DNA from: a virus
Virus record (IMG/VR): IMGVR_UViG_3300032235_000290
Span: 1 to 33,642 of that record
Direction: 5' to 3' (one strand)
DNA: 33,642 bases
Part shown: one piece after another, positions 22,291 to 29,003 of the stretch
Numbering within the stretch: position 1 is the stretch's first letter
Layout of the letters: every line of letters begins with the position of its first letter
Notes under the pieces: model-generated
What the model saw: the letters and a program-made list of their open reading frames with translations, nothing else
The model's database searches: none
Told to the model about the DNA's origin: nothing
Translations under genes and position numbers: made by a program

Positions 22291-22835
22291 CCGAAGACGA
22301 GATGAAGCTGGACATGCTGGTGGCCGAGCTGGAATACGAGAACCGGCTTTTACGGGCCAGAAACGAGCGACTGGTATCCGAGGCCCAGACAAGCAACTTT
22401 GAGCGCACAGCGGCCTGGCTGAAGGCTTGCGGCAAAGTTCCTGGGCCTGCTGCATTGTCGGTGCAGATCGGATGCCACATCGAGGAGTTCGTCGAGTTCA
22501 TGATGTGCATCGATTTTGATTCGGCCAAAGACCTGGAAAACCTGGAGTCGTGCGTGGCCGACATGCTGCACGTGGCTTCTGGGCTGAAGAAGGGCCTGGT
22601 CATGGCCAGCATCAACCCAAGCGACCGCATCGAGGCGCTCGACGCTTTGTGCGACAGCGAGGTCACCGGCAACGGTGTGGCATACCTGGCAGGCTTCGAC
22701 AAGCGTGGAGCCGACCAGGCCGTGCTGGCCAGCAACGAAGCCAAGCTGGTGGACGGCAAGCCGGTGATTCTGCCTGGCGGAAAGATCGGCAAGCCAGATG
22801 GCTGGAAGGCTCCAGACCTCAAGGGTTTTGTGTGA
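22287..22835 (+). CDS. MazG/HisE-like nucleotide pyrophosphohydrolase
   Basis: 182 residues. After a helical N-terminus, residues about 60-165 show the all-alpha NTP pyrophosphatase pattern: an E-E-x-x-E motif (HIEEFVEF), a downstream acidic helix (NLESCVADMLHVASG), and the phage-type segment RIEALDALCDSEVTGNGVAY, then SNEAKLVDGKPVIL and the ending GWKAPDLKGFV. This ending is characteristic of phage MazG/HisE-type proteins. Such enzymes hydrolyse (d)NTPs or alarmone-related nucleotides to NMP plus pyrophosphate, and may adjust nucleotide pools or blunt the stringent response. The substrate here is unknown. Confidence 0.85.
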   Translation: MTEDEMKLDMLVAELEYENRLLRARNERLVSEAQTSNFERTAAWLKACGKVPGPAALSVQIGCHIEEFVEFMMCIDFDSAKDLENLESCVADMLHVASGLKKGLVMASINPSDRIEALDALCDSEVTGNGVAYLAGFDKRGADQAVLASNEAKLVDGKPVILPGGKIGKPDGWKAPDLKGFV

Positions 22836-23314
22836 AGAAAAAGCGCCAGCCACGCCCAAAGCGATACACCTTGCTTGACGAGATGACCGCGAGTCCGACC
22901 GAGCCTTTGCCACAGGCTTGGCGGACGCACCAGCTCACCAAGATGTACCAAGGCCTGCACCAACTCGAGCAAGGCGAAGACCCGCAGCCAAACGACTGGC
23001 GGCTGGTGTCCGACGCCATCAACCTGGTGGAAACACTGGTGCAGGAGATGAAGGTCTGCGAGGACGGCAGCGGCCTGCTTATGGACGCCATCACCGCCAT
23101 GGCCAAGGCAGGCAGGCGCAGCAAGGCAGGGCAAAGCCTGCGCCTGGACGGTGAAGGCATTGTGGCCGTGCGCTCCATCCTGAGCGACTATGCGGAGCTG
23201 ATCAATGTGCTGCCAGCCAGGGTGATGGTGCGCTGCCACCGGCTGACCGAAAAGCGGCTGCATGAAATCCTGGACGGCAAGCGTGGGCCGCACGACATTG
23301 AGTTGATGGATTAG
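22832..23314 (+). CDS. Conserved early phage protein with GTG start
   Basis: 160 residues. The GTG at 22832 overlaps the previous stop as GTGTGA, the only start that keeps the conserved N-terminus (VKKKRQPRPKRYTLLDEMTA, then PLPQAWRTHQLTKMYQGL). The rest is helical (DWRLVSDAINLVETLVQEMK, then RLDGEGIVAVRSILSDYAEL and the C-terminal RCHRLTEKRLHEILDGKRGP). It is a recognisable phage hypothetical family, perhaps an HTH or scaffold type. It ends the first tightly overlapping block; a promoter-like gap follows. Confidence 0.82.
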   Translation: MKKKRQPRPKRYTLLDEMTASPTEPLPQAWRTHQLTKMYQGLHQLEQGEDPQPNDWRLVSDAINLVETLVQEMKVCEDGSGLLMDAITAMAKAGRRSKAGQSLRLDGEGIVAVRSILSDYAELINVLPARVMVRCHRLTEKRLHEILDGKRGPHDIELMD

Positions 23315-23367
23315 TAGAAACCCCTATAAAATAATCTTGCATTAATTGTGGGTGTTCGTGGTAATAT
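23303..23367 (+). promoter_or_regulatory. Candidate internal early promoters
   Basis: The 80-base gap 23315-23394 is AT-richer than its surroundings and carries two candidates: TTGATG (23303) with TATAAA (23325), spacing 16; and TTGCAT (23337) with the extended -10 TGG-TAATAT (23359-23367), spacing 19. The second would give a short leader ending in AAAGGAG before ATG 23395. No other feature is visible in the gap. Confidence 0.5.
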
Positions 23368-23394
23368 GTGGTCATCGCAACAAAGGAGAACAGC

Positions 23395-23586
23395 ATGCAA
23401 CTGAAACGCTACCAAGTAATTCTGGCCATCATTGGCCTGATCGCCGCCATGGGCATTGTTGGCCAGTCAGACTTCGAGGACGAGCAGGCCCAGGCAGAGC
23501 AATACTGCGAGATGGTCAAGCTCTGGAAACAAACCAAGGGTCAGGCCGGTTGGCCAGCCTACAACGGTGAAGGGGTGTGCAAATGA
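23395..23586 (+). CDS. 63-residue membrane-anchored protein
   Basis: ATG 23395 is preceded by AAAGGAG. Residues 6-23 (YQVILAIIGLIAAMGIVG) form one transmembrane helix, followed by a soluble tail with two cysteines (QAEQYCEMVKLWKQTKGQAG, then NGEGVCK). Small phage proteins with a 'YC.MV.lw...gWP.y' tail are common. The anchor and early timing suggest a membrane-associated early function such as superinfection exclusion, but nothing in the sequence proves this. Confidence 0.8.
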   Translation: MQLKRYQVILAIIGLIAAMGIVGQSDFEDEQAQAEQYCEMVKLWKQTKGQAGWPAYNGEGVCK

Positions 23587-23780
23587 ACGAAGACATCGAC
23601 GGCCAGCAAATCTACATTCGCGGGTTTGAAAGTGGCCATGCCATGATCATCGATGCAGACGATGAAAACGTCTTTGTGTCGATTTTTAGAAGCGGTGGCC
23701 ACCTTCGTGCCACATTCACACAAGCGCAGGCCCAGGCCATGATCGAAGCCCTGCACAGGGCAATAAAGGTGACAGCATGA
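23583..23780 (+). CDS. 65-residue early protein, beta-rich
   Basis: ATG 23583 overlaps the previous stop. The sequence MNEDIDGQQIYIRGFESGHA, then VFVSIFRSGGHLRATFTQAQ and AQAMIEALHRA shows four beta strands and a C-terminal helix. The stop overlaps the next ATG (ATGA). I recognise no family. It is part of the accessory block of the early operon. Confidence 0.72.
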   Translation: MNEDIDGQQIYIRGFESGHAMIIDADDENVFVSIFRSGGHLRATFTQAQAQAMIEALHRAIKVTA

Positions 23781-24037
23781 CTTACTTGGCAGAAATCGAA
23801 AGCACCGTCGCAGGCATCCCTTGCCTGATTGGCGTGACGGAGTTCAGCAGCGTGAGTGGCTCGTACAACTACAACGCGCCCAGCGACATGGATTATTACG
23901 GGTACACCGAGAGCTGCTGGGAGGTGCTCGACCGACGTGGCCGACCTGCCGCCTGGCTTGATCGCAAACTGACGGGAGCCGACCGCTGCCGCATCGAGCG
24001 CGAGATCGAGGAAGCCATGACCGAGGACTCGTACTGA
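23777..24037 (+). CDS. 86-residue conserved early phage protein
   Basis: It begins and ends in overlaps (ATGA, TGATG). The N-terminal beta segments (TYLAEIESTVAGIPCLIGVT, then YNAPSDMDYYGYTESCWEVL) lead into a helix DRKLTGADRCRIEREIEEAM. The combination of a beta 'wevLDrrGrpa.WL' strand and an Arg/Glu helix is seen in many phage hypothetical proteins. Function is unknown. Confidence 0.76.
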   Translation: MTYLAEIESTVAGIPCLIGVTEFSSVSGSYNYNAPSDMDYYGYTESCWEVLDRRGRPAAWLDRKLTGADRCRIEREIEEAMTEDSY

Positions 24038-24261
24038 TGGACGCGCTCGAACATTACGACCAGCTTTATGGTGACCTAGGCCTGTCACCAAACGACGCAG
24101 CCAAGTGGGTGTTCATTTCCGGCTGGAACAGCGCCATGCAGGAGGCCATGAAGCGTGTGCAGGCCATGCCGTTCGGCAATGATACCAAGGCCAGTTTTTT
24201 AATTTATTTTCAGCAGATGATGAAGGTCGATGCTGACGAGATCAAGGCAGGCATGCAATGA
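24037..24261 (+). CDS. 74-residue helical early protein
   Basis: ATG 24037 overlaps the stop of the preceding gene (TGATG), and its own stop overlaps the next ATG. The sequence MDALEHYDQLYGDLGLSPND, then AKWVFISGWNSAMQEAMKRV is predicted to be mostly helical. No motif, transmembrane segment or family is recognised. Confidence 0.68.
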   Translation: MDALEHYDQLYGDLGLSPNDAAKWVFISGWNSAMQEAMKRVQAMPFGNDTKASFLIYFQQMMKVDADEIKAGMQ

Positions 24262-24752
24262 CTAAAGACGAAGCACTCGACTTGGCGCTGGAGGCGTTGG
24301 AGAAATTACGAACGCCATTGAGGGTAAACACGGCACTTGATGCTTACGATGTTAGTCGTGCCATCACCGCCATCAAGCAAGCCCGTTCAGCACCTGTGCA
24401 GGAGCCTTCTGGATTTTTCCGACACAAAGATGTGTGTGGAGATGAAGTCGGCCATCCTACTCCGTACTACCTTGCCCCACCCGCACAGCCAGCACCTGTG
24501 CAGAATTTGCCCTTTGGCGTTGGTGGCGGTTTGGTTGCCATTAAGACGCTGCTTAGTCGTGACCCTTGCGTGCATGCAAACACGGCAATTGAGATGATTG
24601 ACGCAATTTTGAACGCACCCGCAGCACAGCGGCAATGGGTTGGGCTGACGGATGATGAATGGCAAGACCTCTCTGACCGCTACGGCATGATTCTTTTTGG
24701 CCGATTCAAGAACGAAATCGAGACAAAACTGCGCGAGAAGAACACGCCATGA
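24258..24752 (+). CDS. Mosaic early protein with 'MTKDEALDLALEALEKL' N-terminus
   Basis: 164 residues. The first 45 residues (EALDLALEALEKLRTP, then AITAIKQAR) match the leading module of many variable phage proteins that carry different middle parts. A Pro-rich spacer follows (QEPSGFFRHK, then YYLAPPAQPAPV). The C-terminus has a WVGLTDDEWQDLSDRYG module, as in DUF551-type and related phage proteins. This modular layout is typical of recombination-prone early genes. Function is not assigned. Confidence 0.75.
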   Translation: MTKDEALDLALEALEKLRTPLRVNTALDAYDVSRAITAIKQARSAPVQEPSGFFRHKDVCGDEVGHPTPYYLAPPAQPAPVQNLPFGVGGGLVAIKTLLSRDPCVHANTAIEMIDAILNAPAAQRQWVGLTDDEWQDLSDRYGMILFGRFKNEIETKLREKNTP

Positions 24753-24925
24753 AAACTCAACACTGCGATCAGTGCAAGCACGCCACCATGAGAGCACTGC
24801 CTAAGCCAACGCTGATCTGCGCCATGCTGCACAAACCTCGCTTTTACGCGCCTGTGTACTGGCTAAAGGATTCGTGGGGCTGGAAGCGCAAGTGCGATGA
24901 CTTTGCAAAGAAGGAGCAGCCATGA
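24749..24925 (+). CDS. 58-residue four-cysteine protein
   Basis: Overlaps both neighbours (ATGA at each end). MKTQHCDQCKHATMRALPKP then TLICAMLHKPRFYAPVYWLK, with C-x2-C at 6/9 and Cys at 24 and 49, suggests a zinc-binding mini-protein. The 'WGWKRKCDDF' C-terminus is a recurrent phage ending. Role unknown. Confidence 0.75.
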   Translation: MKTQHCDQCKHATMRALPKPTLICAMLHKPRFYAPVYWLKDSWGWKRKCDDFAKKEQP

Positions 24926-25137
24926 CCAACGTCATCCCATTTAACGGCATCACCAAGCTCGATCTTGATCCGGATATGGTTCTCGAAAACACCAAGGGAA
25001 AGCTGGAAGGCGTCATCATCATCGGATACGACCACATGGGCATTGAGTACTTTGCCTCATCCTATGCCGACGGTGGCGATGTGCTTTGGCTGCTGGAGCG
25101 CATGAAGCTGCGCCTGCTGACGGTAGAGGTGGAATAG
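24922..25137 (+). CDS. 71-residue conserved early phage protein
   Basis: It starts in an ATGA overlap. The sequence LDPDMVLENTKGKLEGVIII followed by GYDHMGIEYFASSYADGGDV and LWLLERMKLRLL is a well-marked small phage family ('..vL..akg.l..vvvvG.d..g.eyFaSs.adGgdvlwlleraK..Ll'). It may be a small alpha/beta binding protein. Its function is unknown. Confidence 0.8.
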   Translation: MTNVIPFNGITKLDLDPDMVLENTKGKLEGVIIIGYDHMGIEYFASSYADGGDVLWLLERMKLRLLTVEVE

Positions 25138-25139
25138 CA

Positions 25140-25259
25140 ATGACCCACTGCGACGACTGCAAACGCGACAGGCTGCCAGATGGTGGCATTAGGCTGACAC
25201 CGACCAGGTGGGTGTGCGCAAGGTGCTGGACGCTGATCTTGCAAAGGCGTAGCAGGTAA
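25140..25259 (+). CDS. 39-residue zinc-knuckle protein
   Basis: ATG 25140 follows the previous stop closely. The protein MTHCDDCKRDRLPDGGIRLT, then PTRWVCARCWTLILQRRSR has C-x2-C (4/7) and C-x2-C (26/29), a minimal zinc ribbon, with a strongly basic tail. It is the last gene of the rightward operon. Its N-terminus resembles that of the 58-residue Cys protein two genes back, so the two may be related. Confidence 0.7.
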   Translation: MTHCDDCKRDRLPDGGIRLTPTRWVCARCWTLILQRRSR

Positions 25260-25300
25260 AAAAACCAGCCCGAAGGCTGGTTAAGGTGGCCGAAGCCACC
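25258..25300 (-). terminator. Rho-independent terminator with two UUCG hairpins
   Basis: On the minus strand, stem GGTGGC-TTCG-GCCACC (25285-25300) is followed by AACCAGCC-TTCG-GGCTGGTT (25263-25282) and then a run of T. The second is a textbook intrinsic terminator for the leftward lysis transcript. Both loops are the extra-stable C(UUCG)G type. On the plus strand the stems have no U-tract, so rightward termination would be weaker. Confidence 0.92.
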
Positions 25301-25311
25301 GGAGACAACTG

Positions 25312-25701
25312 CTATCGTTTCAAAGCTGCAGCAATGGATGGCGCAACCTTCTCAACACTTCGGCCAACGACATAACCGCCCAGGCCAAATTCGACGATGC
25401 TCCAGAGCTTGAGGTATTCGGCCTCTTGCAGCCCAGGAGCAGCCCAGCCAAACCACCTGGCCACGATCAGGCCAACGAACACCAACATGGTGAGTGGTCG
25501 CCAGTTGGCCGCCAGCCAGTGCGTGCTGGCCGCCTCGGTATTGATAATCTTGGCTGCAGCCGATTCAATTTCGGCCTGGTGGCTCAGCAGCTGACGCATG
25601 GCCTCAGCCTCGGCCTTGGCCTTTTCAGTCGGGTCAGGAAACAGGCTGCCAACGATCTGGCCGATGATCGGGGCCAGCGCCGGGACGAGTGCTTGGATCA
25701 T
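25312..25701 (-). CDS. Holin (3-TM / GTA-holin type)
   Basis: 129 residues from ATG 25701, which overlaps the endopeptidase stop as ATGA; the upstream in-frame extension is a shadow. Holins form the inner-membrane lesion that triggers lysis. The N-terminus (IQALVPALAPIIGQIVGSLF) is amphipathic. A charged helix follows (about 25-58). Then come a WRPLTMLVFVGLIVARWFGW transmembrane segment (about 67-86) and a second one (YLKLWSIVEFGLGGYVVGRS, about 96-115), matching the Phage_holin_3TM pattern. It is the last gene before the terminator and follows the endopeptidase gene. Confidence 0.88.
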   Translation of the reverse strand: MIQALVPALAPIIGQIVGSLFPDPTEKAKAEAEAMRQLLSHQAEIESAAAKIINTEAASTHWLAANWRPLTMLVFVGLIVARWFGWAAPGLQEAEYLKLWSIVEFGLGGYVVGRSVEKVAPSIAAALKR

Positions 25702-26069
25702 TGGTACTCCCAGATCACGTTGGGTGGCAGACCATGGCCACCCAGACCAATGTGCACGAAGTTCTTGGCAATGCCGATGCGGTGGAATCCGTGATTGAGC
25801 GCCAGGCGGATCAGGTCGAATCGGTCGCTGCCAGAGGTGCACGCAACGTCGCAGCACATGCCACGGGTATGCTCGCCATCAGATCGGCCTTTCCTGGCCT
25901 CCACGGGGTGCGTGGGGTGCCTGTAGCCGCTGGTGATGGTCATGGGCCGACCGTACTCGGTGCGCAGGGCCTGAAGGCGCTCCATGAAGTCAGGAAGCAT
26001 GCCATTCAGGCCTGAGTGCTTGCAGTCGAACTCGGCCTTGGTGAAGTTTGGGTAGTCCGACCAGTCCAT
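25698..26069 (-). CDS. M15-family peptidoglycan endopeptidase (endolysin)
   Basis: 123 residues. It cuts peptide bonds in the cell-wall cross-bridge at the end of infection. The M15 zinc site is visible: SGYRHP (about 47-52), His67 and Asp74 in EHTRGMCCD, and His106 in FVHIGL. The N-terminus (YPNFTKAEFDCKHSGLNGML) is typical of the phage M15_3 enzymes. There is no signal peptide or SAR transmembrane helix, so it should need the adjacent holin. The stop overlaps the holin start. Confidence 0.93.
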   Translation of the reverse strand: MDWSDYPNFTKAEFDCKHSGLNGMLPDFMERLQALRTEYGRPMTITSGYRHPTHPVEARKGRSDGEHTRGMCCDVACTSGSDRFDLIRLALNHGFHRIGIAKNFVHIGLGGHGLPPNVIWEYQ

Positions 26070-26070
26070 G

Positions 26071-26283
26071 TCATCCGCCCTTCATATGGCTGGCAAACCA
26101 AGCCACGGCAGCCCCAACAGACGATGCAATGGTCATGCCCATCCAGAAGCCGCCACGCCCTTTGTTGGCCAGTGCCAGCAGCTCCTCGACGTTGCGTTCC
26201 ATCTTTTCCATTTTTTTGTCCATGTCTTGGACTTTCTGCCAAAGCACGCCGTACTTGACCAGGTCGATCTCTCCATCCGCCAT
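26071..26283 (-). CDS. Small coiled-coil protein with C-terminal TM (lysis accessory)
   Basis: 70 residues from ATG 26283, where GGAGG lies 8 bases upstream; an ATG at 26301 would add six. Residues about 8-42 form a charged helix (LVKYGVLWQKVQDMDKKMEK, then MERNVEELLALANK), and residues 46-65 form one membrane helix (GFWMGMTIASSVGAAVAWFA). The layout is like XhlA-type or other one-TM lysis accessories. It lies directly upstream of the endopeptidase gene. It could aid holin function or act as an inner-membrane spanin-like part; no outer-membrane lipoprotein partner is visible. Confidence 0.7.
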   Translation of the reverse strand: MADGEIDLVKYGVLWQKVQDMDKKMEKMERNVEELLALANKGRGGFWMGMTIASSVGAAVAWFASHMKGG

Positions 26284-26301
26284 GACATCGGCCTCCAACA
26301 T

Positions 26302-26655
26302 TTAGATGCCCTGGCCGGGCGTGACGTAGACGGTAGTCGCGCCAGAAGCAAGACCGCTGAAGAAGGTGTCTTTGTTGAAGCGCAGGATTTCAACAGCTCC
26401 AGGAACCAGCACGATGGCAGGCGAAGGGTTGCCAGCCACAGGAGCCACTGCATTGGCTGTAGCCTCTGCTGCGCTTGCGCCAGTGCCTAAGAACACGGTG
26501 TTTGTGCCAGCGTTCACGAAGCGATACTGACCAGCATTTTGTGGATTGAACTTCTCGTAGACGGGAGCCTGGACGCCAGCAGGTGCCACGGCTGCAGCCG
26601 CCACGACGACGGTCTCGCCAATCGGGTTAAAAGCAATCTGTGAATTGGTAGACAT
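26302..26655 (-). CDS. Small beta-rich virion protein
   Basis: 117 residues from ATG 26655. The longer frame starts inside the neighbouring gene and is not supported. The beta-strand pattern (FNPIGETVVVAAAAVAPAGV, then GQYRFVNAGTNTVFLGTGAS, IVLVPGAVEILRFNKDTFFS, TTVYVTPGQG) is that of small phage beta-sandwich proteins found near tail fibre or lysis genes. Its composition recalls the 110/111-residue pair at the left side, though the alignment is too weak to call it a third copy. Function is unknown. Confidence 0.75.
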   Translation of the reverse strand: MSTNSQIAFNPIGETVVVAAAAVAPAGVQAPVYEKFNPQNAGQYRFVNAGTNTVFLGTGASAAEATANAVAPVAGNPSPAIVLVPGAVEILRFNKDTFFSGLASGATTVYVTPGQGI

Positions 26656-26656
26656 A

Positions 26657-26905
26657 TCAGACACCTCGCTCCGCATTTGCAGATTGATAAGCAGCCACAA
26701 CGTCAGAGGTATGAGCGGCAGCACAAATGGCCTGCACACGGGCATCCTCACCACTGTAATCGTCTCCAGGTCGAATCAAATGACGCTGGAAAGCACTGCT
26801 GATTTGAACTCCGTCTTCAAGAATTACAGTTTTTGTGCGAACCTGAACAACGCCAGATTCAACAACTTCAACACGGTCAACGATCACTTCTTTTTGCAAT
26901 GACAT
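26657..26905 (-). CDS. 82-residue conserved phage protein between tailspike and lysis genes
   Basis: ATG 26905 has GGAG 7 bases upstream. The sequence EVIVDRVEVVESGVVQVRTK, then TVILEDGVQISSAFQRHLIR is a beta-hairpin-like segment, followed by PGDDYSGEDARVQAICAAAH. This is a recognisable small family found near phage tail and lysis genes, without known function. Its stop is one base before the next start, suggesting coupling. Confidence 0.78.
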   Translation of the reverse strand: MSLQKEVIVDRVEVVESGVVQVRTKTVILEDGVQISSAFQRHLIRPGDDYSGEDARVQAICAAAHTSDVVAAYQSANAERGV

Positions 26906-26954
26906 TTTGATACTCCAATCAAAATCAAATTCTGGTCAATCGGGCCAGCACGAA

Positions 26955-28499
26955 TCAATAAGCATTGAGCGTTGCACGTTTCCACGTATTCGCGCCAATG
27001 CAGACATAAATGTAATTTGTGTCCCAAACAATCTGCCCAACCGTTCCAGTGGCATTGCTTGCAAGCGTTTCAGCTTCGGCAATTCGGAGTCGTGTTGAAA
27101 CACTTGGCTCACCAATGACTACTTCATCTTCACTCAATGTTAAGACGTTTTTTGGAACAGCGCCACCCTTGCGAATAACTAAATCTCCAGGGGAGCCAAC
27201 TGCACTGCTGGTTCCGCAAGAAATTCTCTCCCACAAGTTTCCGGCGTAACCTCGGCTGTCCACGGCTGTCTTGACATCAACTCCAGCCTGCGCAGTAACT
27301 GGTGTGATCAGATGGGCGTACTGATTCGGCTGTGTGACTTTGTCGTGCTGGAATGTTGCGTACTCTGGCTGTACGTTATTGACGTTTCCAAACTCACTTG
27401 CTTGCCAACCATGAAGCGCAGTAGGCGTCCCATTGTTGAGCGCAAGGCAACTCGAAACTCCGCTTGTGAAAACGCCATCGGAAGGAACAATTGATGCGCC
27501 TTGCCAGCAGAATCCCCAAGCATCGCCAGTGCTGACAATTCTTACAGGGTATTGAACCTCGATTGGGTTGTTGATCGTGTTTTGGTTGAGAACGATGGTC
27601 GTGTCATAAACAGGATAAGGCGGGCTTCCCTGGGGCGTTACAACAAGCAAAAATTTTGAGTTGTAAGAAATTCTGCCAGTCACTCCATATTGGTCTGCTT
27701 GGTTTTCCGACTCACACCCTTCGATCAAGATGTTAATGCCGGTAGAAACGCGACAGAACGCTGTTGCGCACTTATAACCAGAGGTTACGCGGCGGAGTTG
27801 AAGTTGGTTTGCAACAACGATGTCAACGGCAATTTCATCAACAACAATCCCGCCGTTTTCAATGACACTGTATTGGGCTGCATTGCCAGAGTTAAGTACA
27901 AAACCAACCGACCCAGCAACATCTCTGGCCCAAATAGTAAACTGTCTGAAAATTTCACCATCGGTCTGATTGTTTGGAGTAGCAAGACCCAAAGTCCCCC
28001 ACTGAACCGCAACTGCACAAAAATCAATGTTGAAAAATTCAAACGTGTTTCCGGCAGACGCGATTTGATTGACGTTTGACGTGGTCAGGAAGATACCAGT
28101 CATGCCAGTTGCACCATTGGCATCCAGCGTCATGCCGTTAAGCGTGAAGTGTCGGGTATTAAAAACACTCAAAATGGTTGAGTTGTTTGCACCGTCCCAT
28201 TTCAACTTTGTGCCAGTTTCGACTGTTTGAGAGACAATCTCTCGCTCTCCATAAACGCCTTGCATCTTGACGCCAGTTCTTGCCTCAATCGTGTCTGTGA
28301 TTCGATAGACGCCAGATGGGAACCAAACCACACCACCTTTTTGACTTTCGGCAAGGTCAATGGCTGATTGAATCTGGCTCGTGACATCAAGCGATCCAGT
28401 TCTGGTCAAGACATCGTTAATTTCCGCAGGAGTCAAGAAGTCCAATACGTTGATTGGCGCTCCTTGGATCATCGAGTAGCTTGCTTTTATAAGTGACAT
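26955..28499 (-). CDS. Tailspike with beta-helix (pectate-lyase-like) domain
   Basis: 514 residues. It likely binds and perhaps degrades host surface polysaccharide. After a short N-terminal part (SYSMIQGAPINVLDFLTPAE), the QSAIDLAESQKGGVVWFPSG then VYRITDTIEARTGVKMQGVY segment is the standard entrance of right-handed parallel beta-helix proteins (Pectate_lyase_3/GH55-like). Repeated beta rungs run to about residue 400. The C-terminus (LASNATGTVGQIVWDTNYIY, then VCIGANTWKRATL) is a common fibre-end cap. No P22-type head-binding domain is present. That domain is found as a separate gene two genes upstream, at 29004-29489. No catalytic residues can be assigned by eye. Confidence 0.88.
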   Translation of the reverse strand: MSLIKASYSMIQGAPINVLDFLTPAEINDVLTRTGSLDVTSQIQSAIDLAESQKGGVVWFPSGVYRITDTIEARTGVKMQGVYGEREIVSQTVETGTKLKWDGANNSTILSVFNTRHFTLNGMTLDANGATGMTGIFLTTSNVNQIASAGNTFEFFNIDFCAVAVQWGTLGLATPNNQTDGEIFRQFTIWARDVAGSVGFVLNSGNAAQYSVIENGGIVVDEIAVDIVVANQLQLRRVTSGYKCATAFCRVSTGINILIEGCESENQADQYGVTGRISYNSKFLLVVTPQGSPPYPVYDTTIVLNQNTINNPIEVQYPVRIVSTGDAWGFCWQGASIVPSDGVFTSGVSSCLALNNGTPTALHGWQASEFGNVNNVQPEYATFQHDKVTQPNQYAHLITPVTAQAGVDVKTAVDSRGYAGNLWERISCGTSSAVGSPGDLVIRKGGAVPKNVLTLSEDEVVIGEPSVSTRLRIAEAETLASNATGTVGQIVWDTNYIYVCIGANTWKRATLNAY

Positions 28500-28513
28500 G
28501 ATGAATCTCTTTC

Positions 28514-28993
28514 TTAAACAGAATATTGTGCGCTGAATCGCACAGAACGAGAGTTGGCAATTACAGATGACTGGTCGTAATAACGAATGAGCAACGATCC
28601 AGAATTTCCATTGATACCAACGCTGAAACCTGTTGCAACAGTTTCTCTACCGCCACCGCCCCAATTGTTATTTGATGCAGCGACTGGAAGAGTGAGCAAC
28701 AAATCTCCAGTTCCAGTCCCGGCATCAACAATTGTCACAACACCACGCACAAAAACAGTATTACCGACAATCGTGTAAGTTCCAGTAAAAGTAGAACTGG
28801 TGATTGTTCCAGATTGCGCAGTAACTGTTGGCGACCAATTTCCCTCCTCATAATCATCAAGCAACTCACTTGTGCCTGTGCCGGATGTGGCAGAAAAGTC
28901 GATGCCTTTGCCCGCCGTCCCAATGACGAGGTTGCCGTCAACGATAGTTTGATCGCCGGTGCGTGTTGATGGGAATCCAACTGTCTTGAGCAT
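28514..28993 (-). CDS. Short tail-fibre-like protein
   Basis: 159 residues with an AAGGAG site. The N-terminal motif TGDQTIVDGNLVIGTAGKGI and then DFSATSGTGTSELLDDYEEG belongs to a widespread fibre tip module ('n..ig..gkgIdFsa......LddYEeGtwtP'). The following GTYTIVGNTVFVRGVVTIVD is a typical beta-rich tail. It is probably a second receptor-binding or linker subunit mounted on the adaptor protein encoded just upstream. Its exact partner is unknown. Confidence 0.83.
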   Translation of the reverse strand: MLKTVGFPSTRTGDQTIVDGNLVIGTAGKGIDFSATSGTGTSELLDDYEEGNWSPTVTAQSGTITSSTFTGTYTIVGNTVFVRGVVTIVDAGTGTGDLLLTLPVAASNNNWGGGGRETVATGFSVGINGNSGSLLIRYYDQSSVIANSRSVRFSAQYSV

Positions 28994-29003
28994 TTCGGTC
29001 TCC

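Noticed and set aside
22280-23293. 337-residue minus-strand frame opposite the pyrophosphohydrolase and its neighbour
   Set aside because: It covers two real plus-strand genes whose overlaps and family motifs are clear; the antisense product has no motif.
26302-26655. Third copy of the small beta-rich gene pair at 1743-2421
   Set aside because: Composition and size are similar, but I could not align it convincingly beyond short strand patterns.
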